Position numbers and translations under genes: made by a program
Notes under the pieces: generated by a model
Database searches by the model: none
Seen by the model: only the letters and a program-made list of their open reading frames with translations
What the model was told of the DNA's origin: nothing
NCBI RefSeq assembly: GCF_029873635.1
Contig: NC_080419.1
Span: 75,814,597 to 75,878,596, forward strand
Reading direction: 5' to 3'
DNA: 64,000 nucleotides
Source: Malania oleifera
Lineage: Eukaryota; Streptophyta; Magnoliopsida; Santalales; Ximeniaceae
In this document: positions 1-11,799 of the stretch, piece by piece
Numbering within the stretch: position 1 is the stretch's first letter
Layout of the letters: every line of letters begins with the position of its first letter

Positions 1-36
1 CTATCAAGGGTTGAGACATAGCTAATAGATGTTGAG

Positions 37-228
37 TTGTTAGTAGCTATGCTGACTAGATTAGTAGTGAAGTGTAGGAGGGTACTCAAAAACTATCCAA
101 TGGGTATTCAGAAGAAAGTACAACCAGCCGATCTCGTGGTATTAGACATGCAGGGGTTCGATGTGATATTGGGTATGGAATGGCTGGCAGCTAATTACAC
201 CAGCATTGATTGCCATAAAAAAAGGTGA
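37..228 (+). pseudogene. Gypsy aspartic protease fragment
   Basis: The open stretch ends in DVILGMEWL, the conserved segment at the C-terminal side of retropepsin domains in plant chromoviruses, followed by a residue pattern (IDCHKK) typical of the protease-RT linker. The catalytic D-S/T-G would lie upstream of the window. The first codon is TTG, so this is the internal part of a longer polyprotein and not a gene start. After 228 the frame is lost, although linker-like sequence continues to about 358. It is non-functional. Confidence 0.7.
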
Positions 229-357
229 TCCTCAGATTCCCAGGCAAGCAGGAATTCAGGTTCGTGGGATCACGGGTGCACGCCTCGCCATAGTTAGTGT
301 CGGCTATTCAGGCAAGAAGGCTACTTCAAGGTGGTTGCTAGGGGTATGTTACCTATA

Positions 358-1110
358 TAAAAGAAAATGTCAAAGGAAGAATTGAAACAAGATAATATTC
401 CTGTAGTCAGAGAATTTCCAAATGTTTTTCTAGAGGAATCACTTGATTTACTACCAGATTGAGAGATTGAATTTTCTATGCATTTATTATCAGGGTCAAC
501 ACCAAAATCTAAAGCACCTTATTGAATGGCTTCAGCCGAATTGAATGAATTGAAAGAACAGTTGCAGGAGTTGTTGGATAAAGGGTTTATCAGGCCTAGC
601 GTGTCGCCTTGGGGAGCATAAGTCCTGTTTGTGAAAAAGAAAGGTGGGACCATGAGGATGTACATTGGTTATAGGGAGATAAATAAAGTGACAGTCTAGA
701 ATAAATATCCTTTTCCCAGAATTAATGATTTATTTGATCAGCTCCAGGGGACCCAGGTCTATTCCAAGATTGACCTATGATCGAGGTATCACCAGGTGAA
801 AGTTAAAGTAAAGGATATTTTGAAGACAACTTTCCGAATGAGGTATGGACAATACGAATTCTTGATAATGCTATTCGGACTAACTAATGCACTGACAGTG
901 TTTATGGATCATATGAATCGAGTGTTCAATAAGTACTTAGACCAGTTTGTTATGGTATTTATTGATGATATACTGGTCTACTCAAAAAGTTTTGAAGAGC
1001 AAAAGGATCATCTAAGGCTGGTATTGCAGGTGTGAAGGGAAAAGAAGTTATATGCTAAATTTAAGAAATGTGAATTCTGGTTTAGGCAGATCACTTTCCT
1101 CAGGCATGTG
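358..1110 (+). pseudogene. Gypsy reverse transcriptase, stop-ridden
   Basis: The pol linker (REFPNVF) precedes the RT start [20 protein letters not shown]. The catalytic box FIDDILVYS is intact near 958-985, followed by HLRLVLQV. In-frame stops occur at positions where family members have Gln or Arg, for example TGA for CGA in the segment before EIEF (about 462), TAG for CAG before NKYP (about 698), and TGA before the next segments at about 778 and 1034. RT would copy the element's RNA into cDNA. Here it cannot be translated. RNase H and integrase remnants follow in order. Confidence 0.85.
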
Positions 1111-1317
1111 ATATCCGAGGATGACATATTAGTAGATCTGAATAAAATAGAAGCAGTGGTAAGTTTGGTGGGACCAGTGAACATTCAAAAGGTTAGGAGT
1201 TTCCTATGTCTGGTAGGATACTACAGGCATTTTGTGGATGGCTTCTCTAGATTATCGAGTCCATTGACACAACTTATGGGGAAAAACGTGAGATTTGAAT
1301 TGACTGACGAGTGTGAA

Positions 1318-1785
1318 TAAAGCTTCCAGGAGTTGAAGCAGCGGCTGGTCACGGCACCGGTATTATCTATTCCATCAGGAGAGGATGAATTTTTTATATA
1401 TAGTGATGCGTCCTAGAAAGGACTCAAGTGTGTGTTGATGCAGCACGGGAGGGTTATTGCTTACACTTCTCGACAGCTTAAGGAATACGAAAAGAACTAC
1501 CTGGTGCATAATTTGGAATTAACTGCAGTAGTGTATGCTCTAAAGATCTGGAGACATTACCTGTATGGTGGGAAGTGTGAAATCTTCACTGACCATAAAA
1601 TTTTGAAGTACTTCTTCACCCAGAGAGAGTTGAATATGAGGCAAAGAAGATGGCTAGAACTCATTAAAGACTATGATTGTACTATTAACTACCACCTAGG
1701 GAAAGCAAACATGGTGGCTGACGCTCTAAGCAGGAAATCAGTGGGTGCAGCATTGTCAACAGTGACAATCCAGCATCTAATCTAG
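1318..1785 (+). pseudogene. Gypsy RNase H domain remnant
   Basis: Recognisable RNase H blocks: the SDAS segment near 1404 (followed by TAG where Gln is expected), [14 protein letters not shown], the helix [19 protein letters not shown], then IFTDHK and the C-terminal VADALSR. In the family this domain removes the RNA strand of the RNA-DNA hybrid. The frame is open from 1432 to 1785 but has no start of its own. It belongs to the same polyprotein as the RT just upstream. Confidence 0.82.
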
Positions 1786-1936
1786 ATGGAGTTTGAGGGG
1801 CTCGGTGTTGAGCTAGTAGAGGGGGATCACCAGGAATTCATCGCTAGTTTGGTATTACAACCTATCCTACAAGAGAGGATTAATGTTGCTTAGAGAAATG
1901 ATCCTAAAGTAGTAGAGTTGATAAATAAAGTGCAGG

Positions 1937-2880
1937 ATGGATAAGGGGGAGTTCAGTATTTCAGATGATGAAGCTCTGAGATTTCGTACTAGACTGTGCG
2001 TACCTGCAGAAGCTGAGATTTGGAGTGCTATTCTAGAGGAGGGACACAGATCCCTATACACAATGCATCCTGGAGGCACTAAAATGTATTGGGACCTTCG
2101 GGAATCCTTCTGGAGGAGCGTCATGAAGAGGGAGATATCTGAATTTGTGGAGTAGTATTTAATATGCTAGCAAGTAAAGGTTGGGCACTAGAGACCAGTA
2201 GGATAGTTGCAGCCACTCCACATTCTTGAGTGGAAGTGGGATCATATATCCATGGTCTTCATCACAGGGCTACCGTCGGCATTGCATGGGCAGAATGTTA
2301 TTTGGGTGGTCGTGGATCGATTGAGGAAAATCGCTCAATTTCTCCTTATTAAAGTCACTACTCTATGAACAGACTGGCAGAGTTATACATATAGAAGATA
2401 GTTCGATCCCATAGTGTGCTAGTATCTATAGTTTCAGACTGAGACCCACAATTTACATCAAAATTTTGGAGGAGTTTGTAGGAAGCTTTGGGGTCTCAGT
2501 TATCATTCAGCATAACATTTCATCCTTAGACTGATGGGCATATGGAGAGGATGATCCAAATACTTGAGGATATGCTACGAGTATGCGTGCTAGATTTCAG
2601 GAGTAGTTGGACCCAGTATATGCCGCTGGTTGAGTTTGCATATAATAACAACTACCAGCCAGCATTGGTATGGCACCTTATGAGGCATTATATGGTAAGA
2701 GGTGCCATTCTCCACTATACTAGGGTGAAATGGGTGAGAGACGAGTTTTAGTACCAGAGTTAGTGCAGCAGGTATACGATAAAGTCTAACTTATTAAAGA
2801 CAAAATCAGTACAACTCAGAGTCGGTAGAAAAGTTACACGGATACTCGTCATCGGAAACTAGAGTTTCTAGTGGAAGATT
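1937..2880 (+). pseudogene. Gypsy integrase remnant
   Basis: The N-terminal zinc-binding region is visible as HRSLYTMHPGGTKMYWDLRESFW, followed by FVE-stop and IC-stop-QVK where the CXXC half should sit. Both stops are TAG in place of CAG. Downstream pieces of the catalytic core (WDHISMVFITGLP near 2240) and later core (2542-2751, including MPLVEFAYNNNYQ) are split over frames. Integrase would insert the cDNA into the genome. Several frameshifts make this copy inactive. Confidence 0.75.
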
Positions 2881-2915
2881 AGGTATTTCTGAGAGTAGCA
2901 CTGCTGAAAGGAACA

Positions 2916-3269
2916 ATGAGATTTAGGAAGAATGGTAAGTTGAGCCCTATGTTTATTGGCTCATTCAAGATACTTGAGAGAGCGGGTCTAGTCGCTTACA
3001 GGCTAGCTTTACCACCAACTCTATCAAGGATTCATGACGTATTCCATGTTTCCATGCTAAGGAAATACGTCCCAGATCCCTCCCATGTGATTAGCTATGA
3101 GGAGATTGAGCTTAAAGATACTTTGGCATATGAGGAAACACCAGTGTGGATTCTAGATAGAAAAGAACAAGAGTTGCGCACCAAGAAAATTCCACTAGTA
3201 AAAGTCATGTGGAGAAATCACGCAGTGGAGGAGGCCTCGTGGGAGTTAGAGGAGGAGATACGATAGAAA
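2916..3269 (+). pseudogene. Integrase C-terminus with chromodomain-like tail
   Basis: This 116-codon open stretch contains KLSPMFIGSFKILERAG and RIHDVFHVSMLRKY, the conserved GPY/F-type segment of chromovirus integrases. It ends in a chromodomain-like tail, VKVMWRNHAVEEASWELEEE, before TAG at 3267. In this lineage the tail targets integration to chromatin. It is the best-preserved piece of the element. It starts mid-protein and depends on the broken upstream frame. Confidence 0.8.
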
Positions 3270-3394
3270 CAACCACATCTGTTTAGTGGGGATCATTATT
3301 AAACAAAGAAACAACAATAGTTTAGACAAAATAAGTTTTATTTTGATACCGTTTATACAATACAAGATAATTGATGTATAAGTTGTATATTAGG

Positions 3395-5256
3395 TGACTC
3401 ACTCGAAAAATGAGCGGCTCGGAAGCTGTCCCAAATATAGGAGTTCTGTTGTGTAATATTTAGCCCAAAGGCTAGATCGTATCCTTAGGGAATATGGTTT
3501 GATTTCAAATTTTAGGTTTTTCCAATCGAAATTAAAAGGTTACTGAACTCAGCTTAGATTCAGGATTTTCAAGATTGTTTGAGATTTCCTTTGACAAATT
3601 AAACAAATGCGCAAATTAAACCCTAATCCTAGCATGCACTGAATTTAACAATGAGAAATGGGAATCCTACATTAACAATCGAACAAGAATTGAAACACAC
3701 GTTAAACTTTGAAATAGAAACTAAAGATGGTAACTTTAACACGTAATTAAAACACGCAATAATGAAAACTCAAACAAACACATACGCGAACGATAAAAAT
3801 CGAACCTTTTACAAAATCAAGAACTCGAACCAAAATCAAAATTTAAGGGCAACCAAGAACTCGAACAAAAATTAAATCTTTAACGACTTGAACAATAACT
3901 AGACACGATAAAAATGCAAACTATAATAGAATTAACCCTAAACTAAATCGAGCTTCGACATAAATTAACTTTTTAAAAAGAACAACGAATTTAATTTCTA
4001 AAAAAAAAAACCTTTTTTTCGTTTTTTATATTATTCTTTTTTTATTTTAGAACCAAACCGAACCTAACATAATTAATCAATTAACTAAATTTATCGCTAA
4101 AATTACTTGAGACAATAAATATTTAATTAAACTGTAATAATAATAAAACACTTTAAATAATACTCAAACTTCAAACTTTTCAAATAACTTCACTGATAAA
4201 AAAATAACAATATTCAACTTACTAATAAATAAATAAATAAAAGAGATTGAGAGAGAGAGAGAGAGAGTCGTGGTTCAATATGGAGCAGTAGCAGATGGAT
4301 GGTGGATGTGCTTGTTCATGGCTGGTTGTCTCGAGGAGGCTGGCACATAGCTTGACAACAGCAGGCATAGAGGATGGCTGGCTGGTAGCAGCTAGTCTTG
4401 GTTGGCTATGGCTGGTGGCTCGGGTGGTTGTGCATTTGAATGGTGGAGCAGCTCCATAAGTGGTTGGAAGGGTTGTAGTAGAAGACCTCGGCAGCAAAGT
4501 GATGCAGCAGCCAAGGGAGAGAGAATCGAGGGAGGGAAGGAGGGAGAGTAAGAGAGGGAGAGAGTTGAGAGAGGAGAGCTGTGTGCTACAAAAAAGAGAG
4601 GGAGGCCAAGTAAGAGAGGGAGAGAAGGGACGAAAGGGAAAGAGAGCTAAGAGAAACTGAGAGAGAAAGCTAGGAAAGGGAGATTAGGAAGAGTGAGAGA
4701 GAGGAAGGAGATGGAAGGGTAAGGGAGAGTGAAGGAGAGAACCCCGCGGGTTGTGTGAGAAAAGAGGGAGTAAAAAGAATATAAGGGGAGGGGGGGCAGA
4801 CATCATAACCAATGAGACCCGGCAAAGAGACCCAACCCGACTTGCATGGCCGTGTCACATCATTATTATTCTTTATATTTTTTTCTTTTTTTTTTCTTCT
4901 TTTTGTTTCTTAGCTAACGAAGCCAATGTTGATCCTTCTGGAGCCTATTTATCTCAAAGCTCAAAACACATAAGTTGTAGATAATCTTCTCATATTTCTC
5001 CTGAATTTTGAATCATCTCAATTGGAGCTTGGACGGGAAAATTATGCACAAATTACGAACTGATGCCTGTTTTAGCTTTCGATAATTTTTTTGCGATAAA
5101 AAAATACCAAAAATTCGTAAATTGCTCAATAAAATCCAGAGATTGTAAATAGAACACCTTGTTAAAATATTGAGAGTAATTAGGCATTTAATTAAAAAAT
5201 ATAAACCCTAATGCACGAACTAAAACGCTTAATTACGTATTCTAAGTGTGTAATCA
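3395..5256 (-). repeat. 3' LTR of gag-only element copy 1
   Basis: It begins TGACTCACTCG and ends GTGTAATCA on +, the reverse complement of the ends of the LTRs at 53003 and 58296. It contains a purine-rich tract at about 4245-4745, which on - is the CT-rich transcribed leader. Open frames inside it are low-complexity and I do not count them as genes. Confidence 0.85.
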
Positions 5257-6795
5257 CACCCCCAACTAATGTTTTGCAAGTCCCAAATAACGTGAATGAA
5301 TTTCATGGCAGTGTCCACAATTATTAACTCTAGCAAACATCTAATTAATGCCCATGCAACATAATCATACCGCTTCACATACAGAAATATGACTGAATTT
5401 CAGACATGTTTGTTTATATTCAATGCACACAACTCCGAAGCGTCGCTCATGCAAGTTTCAACGTTTATATAGCAATTAAGAACAGTATACTAACATTAAG
5501 TTAACCAACGACACAATTCAGAGTTAATGCGGTCATATAAGTTTGAGTATAAACAGGTAAAATCTTGAAGTGTGTGATGTGTGTGACTCATTACATCTAG
5601 GATACCAGTGGACACCTACAAAACGGTCACTTTGACTCAGCCTAACTGGTATATTCTCAAGAACACTCAAAAGGAATGGGTTCACTCGTCATATATGAGG
5701 ACGAGTGTCGCGATCAAACATCCCACATATTAAAAGGAACAAACACTAAGTATATGGAGTGGACTAGGCTGAGAAGGATCTAGCCTATCTATGAGGTGTC
5801 GGGTCCTTCACCCTAACATCTTCTCACATACTCGCCATATCCAACCAAGACAACCCTAGATCAACTCATTCACAAACTTGTCATGAATACATCTGAGGCA
5901 TTAAATGGTTGAAAAATCTTCATATGTGGAGAACATGTGTGGTGTCCTTGAATTTTTTGTGGTATTTCAGTGGAGCAGGTATTAGTATTTCATTTCATGT
6001 GCATTTAAATTTCTTATTCTTTCTTCTACTCATTCTTCATTTTCTATATTTTTTTTAACAATTAGGACAATCATTACACTTCTTTTGTTGTCTTCATACC
6101 ATCAACGAGAATTTAGCTCGAACAGTAGTTCATGAACTAAGTCTATTTCTAGGGGTGGCTCAGCCTTCATATCTTGAGTAGGTTACAAGACCTAGGTTTC
6201 TATCTCACCACTAGATGTCACCTCTAGGCTAGCAAATCAAAAACAAAGACTAGTGTACAAGGAATTGTTCAGAAGAAAAGAGAATCGAGTCTCATGAACT
6301 ATGATTTGATGTTAACACTCAAAAGGATGATAAATAGCTCAAGGATATCTCACAAGGTGTCATAGTCACCACGGATGTTCTCTTAGTGCTCACAAGGAAC
6401 CCTAAGTGCAATGAATCACGTGAATATGTCTATTTAGTCTCATGAGATGTCGTGTAAATACAAAAAATTATATAGCCAGATTAACACGAGTTTACTACCA
6501 ATCAATTATTCATGGAGTTACAAAGTCATGTAGAGAGAAACTACGCATAAATGACCCGAGTGTGTAATTCTTAGGTTATATGCAAGTATGTGAAGGGTAT
6601 AAGTCAATGTTAATCATGGCATAGTCATGTAATTCGTCAATGCTCTTTCTTTCTTTCCTATTTGAATTTTTTATTTTATTTTTTTGTTTTTTGTTTTTTG
6701 TTTTTGATTTGTTTTTTTTTTTTTTTTTTTCAAATTAATATATAAAACCCATCAAGTATACGTGCACAATGTCATATGCAAATGCTCACCCCCAA
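5257..6795 (-). other. PPT and noncoding 3' region of gag-only element copy 1
   Basis: The polypurine tract, read on - as TTAGTTGGGGGTG, abuts the LTR at 5257. The remaining 1.5 kb has no open frame of note. It aligns by eye with 56770-58295 of copy 2 (for example the ACATGTGAGA and CATATCCAAC segments), so it is conserved noncoding sequence of the family and may hold packaging or mobilisation signals (inference). Confidence 0.65.
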
Positions 6796-8681
6796 CTAAA
6801 GTGGAATATTGTCCTCGATGTGAAAGCATAGGAAAAATAGAAAAATTGTGCACGAAAGAAATAGGGCATACCTGGGTTGAGAAGTAATGGAAAATGAAAA
6901 CTGAATTACAAGAAAATGTACCTGAAAATTAACTAAAAATAAAATAAGATAAAACAAAATGAAAAGAATGGAAAGAAAAGCATCACAGTTGTCTGGTGGA
7001 GGCTTTAGAGGAATTTCGTCTAGTGGGTTCATGTCTATAAATTGAACTAGCAGGTCTCCAAATTTGAGCCACAACAATGAATTAGTCTTCATACCTACAT
7101 GAAAGTTAGCCTCAAATTAATTAATGCTCTTCAAAATACCAAACAATACGTGTGCAGATTGACTTTCTTGTTTTAACAAGAAAGGATCTTTATTTAGCAT
7201 ATTTTCCAAGAAATTTACTTCTTCACGAATTGGTGTTTGAAGAAAAGTTGTTGGAACAGTTACCTTTAGTTCTTTAGAAGCATTAGCATTAAAAGTTTTA
7301 CTTAGTTCCTTGAAAGTTAAACATTCACCATTCTGCTCACCCTCTTTATCGAGTGTACCAATCATCTTACCACTGCGGGGATTTGCTTCAGCTTTGGATT
7401 CCTTGACATTTATTCCAATCGGGAGTGATGGTTCTACAGCTGCCACACTCTGAGGATAAGGTACCATAAGTTGGTACTCCTTATTAATATCAGCCTCCCC
7501 ATTAACTGACTGCTCCACTTCTAGGCTCATTTCCTCCAGTTTTTCTTTGACTTCAACTGTTTCAGCCATAATTTCAAGTGCCGGGACAATTGGTTGTCCA
7601 GAAATATGGTTGTCCGGAAATAAGCATCTTAGGTTGGTGAACTTCTTTCCCACTTATTGAAGTAATGGTGGCCTCCGCTGCCTCAAGAGAAACATTATGT
7701 GTTTTTTGTTGTTGCTGCTAGTATTCTTAAGGACTAGGCTGAGGTTTCACGAAAAATTCCTCTTTTTCTAGGATATCCAACCGCGTGCTTATAGGATTAG
7801 TGGCATCCTGCAATTCATTATACTAATTAACTTAAATTTGCATGAACTGCTGGAGCATATTCGCAGTCTGCATCGTCTACATCATGCTATCAACAGGAAA
7901 TCCTAACGGCACACAGCTCCAAGGGGTCTATTGTGGCTGATACTAAGGCAAAAGAGTGTCTAGATAATATGTTGGCTCATATTTATCTCCACCATTGATT
8001 GCACTAATATATGGTGTACTATCATGGGTGCTTGATTGTATCGTGTATTCCATTATGGGACATTTTCAGCTAGGTAATCAAATAATGATAGTGCCTGATT
8101 GAGTTCCATGCTGAAGAGTTCTCCGTTGCACATGGTCTGGACAAAGTGTTTGCAATCAGGGGTAAGAGGAGTATAAAAACAATTATCTAACCTCAATGAT
8201 TCAAACCCATGATGTGGATAAGTACTTAGCAGATCCTTGAATCTCTCCCAGCAAGCCCAAAAAGTCTCATCACCCTTCTACATAAACTGAATATCTATTC
8301 CTGCAAAAATTGAGTTCTCTGTGAGGGACAAAACATATGTAGAAATTCATGCTCCATATCAGCCCAGTTAGAGATAGAGTGAGGTATCAAGGAATTAAAC
8401 CACATCTGCGCCCTATCCTTCAAAGAGGTAAGAAATAAACGTAATCTAGTAAATTCATCAATTCTAGCACAAGAGAAAAAAATATTGCAAGTTACCTCGA
8501 ACTTTGACAGGTGCCGATAAGAGCACTCAGGTACTGTCCCGTAGAATTGAGGTAGCAATGACGTCCTCCTGCGCTGCATCATGAAATCAAGTTTTTCAAT
8601 AGGTAAAACAGTGGAAGATGATGCAGTGGTGTATTGAAGTGGCAAAAGGTCCATAAGCGTGTTTGGTGTAGGTGCAGTCAT
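6796..8681 (-). pseudogene. Athila/Tat-like gag remnant, copy 1
   Basis: The ATG at 8681 opens a 128-residue stretch with FYGTVPECSYRHLSKFEVTC and DRAQMWFNSLIPHSISNW, matching the retrotransposon gag capsid domain in copy 2 (54922-55293). The frame then decays. A second open stretch (7653-7117) carries an acidic region and LNKDPFLLKQESQSAHVLFG. A third (7092-6796) carries WLKFGDLLVQF and then a strongly hydrophobic segment. Gag would form virus-like particles around the element RNA. Multiple stops and shifts make this copy inactive. Confidence 0.78.
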
Positions 8682-8843
8682 ATTTATTTTTTATTTTTTT
8701 TTCTTCAAAACTCAAATTTTTTTCTTCTTCATTTTTTGTTTTTTTTTTTTTCCTTCTAATTTTTCATGAGATTAATTAAAATGACGTGAAAAACGCTAAT
8801 TTGAGACTAAGACAGACATTCCTTGGCAACAGCATCAAAAACT

Positions 8844-9712
8844 TGACTCACTTGAAAAGTAAGTAGCTCGGAAGCTATCCCAAGTATAGGAGTTTTGTCG
8901 TGTAATATTCAAGCGAAAGGCTAGATCGTTTCCTCAAGGAATGTGGTTTAATCTCAAATTTTATGTTTTTCCAATCAAAATTAAAAAGTTACTAAACTCA
9001 GTTCAGATTTAGAATTTTTAAGATTGTTTGAGATTTCCTTTGACAAATTAAACGAACGTGCAAATTAAACCCTAATCCTAGCATGCACTAAATTTAACTA
9101 CGAGAAATGGGAATCCTACGTTAACAACCAAACAAGAATTGAAACTGGCGTTAAACTTCGGAATAGAAACTAAAGACGATAACTTTAACACGTAATTAAA
9201 ACACACAATAATGAAAACTCAATTAAACACATACGCGAATGATAAAAACCGAACCTTTTACAAAATCAAGAAATCGAACCAAAATCAAAATTTAAGGGCA
9301 ACCAAGAACTTGAAAAAAATTTAAATATTTAACGACTTGGACAATAACTAGACACGATAAAAATATGAACTTTAATAGACTTAACCCTAAACAAAATCGA
9401 GCTTCGACATAAATTAAATTTTTAAAAAGAATAGCGAATTTAATTTCTAAAAACTAAAACATTTTTTTCCTTTTTGTATTTTATTCTTTTTTTTTTTTAG
9501 AACCAAACCGAACCTAACTTAATTAATTAATAAACTCAGATTAAGTATACCGCTAAAATTACATGTGATAATAAATAAATAATTAAACAACAATAATAAT
9601 AAAACACTTTAAATAATACTCAAACTTCAAACTCTTCAAATAACTTCAATAATAAAAGAAATGACAATATTCAACTTAACAATAAAAAAAAGAAGAGAGT
9701 GAGAGAGAGAGA

Positions 9713-9751
<39 letters not shown>

Positions 9752-10734
9752 ATGGTTCAATATGGAATAGCAGTAGATGGATGGTGGATGTGCTTGGTCA
9801 TGGCTGGTTGTCTCGAGGAGGCTAGCACACAGCTTGATAGCAGCAGGCATGGAGGACGGCTGGCTAGTAGCAACTGGTCTCGGCTAGTTGTGGCTGGTGG
9901 CTCTGGTGGTTGTGCAGATGAATGGTGGAGTAGCCCCTCAAGTGGCTGCAAGGGTTGCAGTAGAGGACCTCGGCAGCAAGGTGATGCAGCAGCTGAGGGA
10001 GAGATAACCGAGGGAGGGAAGAAAGGAGAGTAAGAGAGGGAGAGAGTTGAGAGAGGAAAGTTGTGTATTGCAAAAAAGAAAGGGAGGCCGAGTAAGAGAG
10101 GAAGAGAAGGGATGAAAGGGAAGGAGAGCTGAGTGAAACTGAGGGAAAGAGCTGGGAATGGGAGATTAGGAAGAGTGAGAGAGAGGAAGGAAAGGGAAGG
10201 GTAAGGGATGGTGAAGGAGAGAGCCTCGGGGGCTGTGTGAGAAAAGAGGAAGGAAGAGAGAATATAAGGGGAGGGGGAGCACATGCCCTAGCCAGCGAGA
10301 CCCGGCAAAGCGACCCGACTTGGCCTGCACTGCTGGGTCACATTATTATTATTATTATTTTAATATATTTTTTTTTTCTTTTTTTTTTCTTAGAGAACGA
10401 AGCCAATTTTGATCCTCTTGGAGCCTATTTCTCTCAAAGATCAAAACACAAAAGTTGTAAATAATCTTCTCATCTTTCTCTAGAATTTTTAATCGTCTTG
10501 ATTGGAGCTCGGATGGGAAAATTATAGCAAATTACGAACTGATGCCTATTTTAGCTCCCGATAATTTTTCCGCGATAAAAAAATACCAAAAATTCATAAA
10601 TTGCTCAATAAAACCTAGAGATTATAAATAGAACACCTTGTTAAAATATTGAGAGTAATTAGGTATTTAATTAAAAATATAAACCCTAATGCACGAATTA
10701 AAACCCCTAATTACGCAGTTTAAGCATGTAATCA
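8844..10734 (-). repeat. 5' LTR of gag-only element copy 1
   Basis: It has the same termini as 3395-5256 (TGACTCACTTG at 8844, GCATGTAATCA ending 10734). It contains a long GA microsatellite (about 9697-9749) and a purine-rich tract to about 10255 (the CT-rich leader on -). The GA run is much longer than at the matching place in the 3' LTR (4245-4267), which shows microsatellite growth after insertion. Confidence 0.85.
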
Positions 10735-11256
10735 TTAGGTTGTAGGATAGGTAGTGCTTTGGCTTTGGGAGAATTTTCTTTTGTTAGTATATTTTTGTTG
10801 ACCTTATAGGTCACGCCTGGTTTTGATAGTAACAAATACTCTTGTATTTGATGAATATCTAGTTCTTGTGCAAGTCTACATTAGCAGATACATTGACGGC
10901 ACGAAGAGAAAGTGAAGTTGAAGACCAAATCTCCTTTTGTAATGCATTTCATATCTATTTGGTCTGTAATAGTAATTAGGACATTTGGTTTGTAATAAGC
11001 TCACACACATCACATGTATGATCTATTTTGTAAGTTCAAACCAGATGCGAACTAAAAGTGACCTTAGAAAGACCTTACGGTTTTCGTCGACCAACACCGA
11101 ACTTTTCCAGTGTCTTGAAATTAGACCTCAAGTGACCTTAGGACACACAAATTTACACATATATTTGTTAGGCACCTGTATAGGGTTTGTATGCTTTAAA
11201 ATGGGACCGAAATGTACACTTGGTGCACTTTCGAATGACCAGCCAAGTCAGTTCAT

Positions 11257-11680
11257 TTTGACCTGGTCGACCGAAACCTCCCTGGGTCAACTGATTGACC
11301 AATGTTCTGGTCGATCGAACCAGAATAGTTCAAAAAGCCCCGGTCGACCGAAACCCTCTCTGGTCAACATTTTGACCACCTAGTCGAACGAACCAGGTAG
11401 CTCAAAAAGCCTTGGTAAGTTGGACCATCAGGTCGATCGAGATAGAAATGAACTCCAACTACCTGATCGACCGAGGGTCCTCGGGAGAAATATTAATGGT
11501 CTAGTCGACTGAACTAGCCAGTTCAAAATGGCCTGGTCGATCGAACCTCAGAAAATTAAGAAATCGCCCTCTTCTAGTCGATCGAGCCCTCAGTTCAAAA
11601 GTCCCCTAGTCGACCGAACCATATGAGACTTGGTCGACAGAACCTATTCTGGTCGACCGGACCTCTCGGGTTGCCCAGAT
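11257..11680 (+). promoter_or_regulatory. Array of GGTCGACCGA palindromes in LTR U3
   Basis: About eleven copies of a degenerate motif, consensus CTGGTCGACCGAACC, lie within about 420 bp at irregular spacing of 25-50 bp. The core CGGTCGACCG is self-complementary. Variants are mostly GATC for GACC or TTGA/TCAA for TCGA, the latter as expected from CpG decay. The array lies just upstream of the LTR TATA box (about 11787), so it is in the U3 promoter region. The regulatory role is inference. Confidence 0.6.
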
Positions 11681-11786
11681 TTTTACCACAGTTAAATATT
11701 TTTTAAACAGGATTAAAATGTTTTAAACATCATTAAACTTCCCTAATACTACCCAATAGGTCCCCAACGGTCATATTTTTTCCCAT

Positions 11787-11799
11787 GCCTATATATATG
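11787..11799 (+). promoter_or_regulatory. TATA box of solo LTR
   Basis: CCTATATATATGAG lies about 100 bp downstream of the palindrome array and after the TTTTACCACAGTT block (11691-11703). The same order is seen in the five other LTR copies of this group. Confidence 0.6.

Larger units (their letters stand above)
3395..10734 (-). mobile_element. Gag-only Athila-like LTR retrotransposon (TR-GAG type), copy 1
   Basis: The element has two similar LTRs (3395-5256 and 8844-10734) and is flanked on both sides by TTAGG (3390-3394, 10735-10739), a perfect 5-bp target duplication. Read on -, the order is 5' LTR, decayed PBS (about 8824-8843), gag remnant (8681 down to 6796), a 1.5-kb noncoding 3' region, a PPT (5257-5271) and the 3' LTR. 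No protease, RT or integrase motif is visible in the 3.6-kb interior. It is the same family as 53003-60019. It inserted into the 3' UTR of the gypsy element at 1-13709. Mobilisation must have used another element's pol (inference). Confidence 0.87.

Noticed and set aside
10985..11383. A 132-codon frame on + in the solo LTR
   Set aside because: It lies in U3 and overlaps the palindrome array; no ATG context or homology expected for an LTR.
11257..11680. GGTCGACCGA repeats considered as a satellite or CRISPR-like array
   Set aside because: Spacing is irregular, units are 10-15 bp and it sits in a defined LTR position with sister copies, so U3 regulatory repeats fit better.
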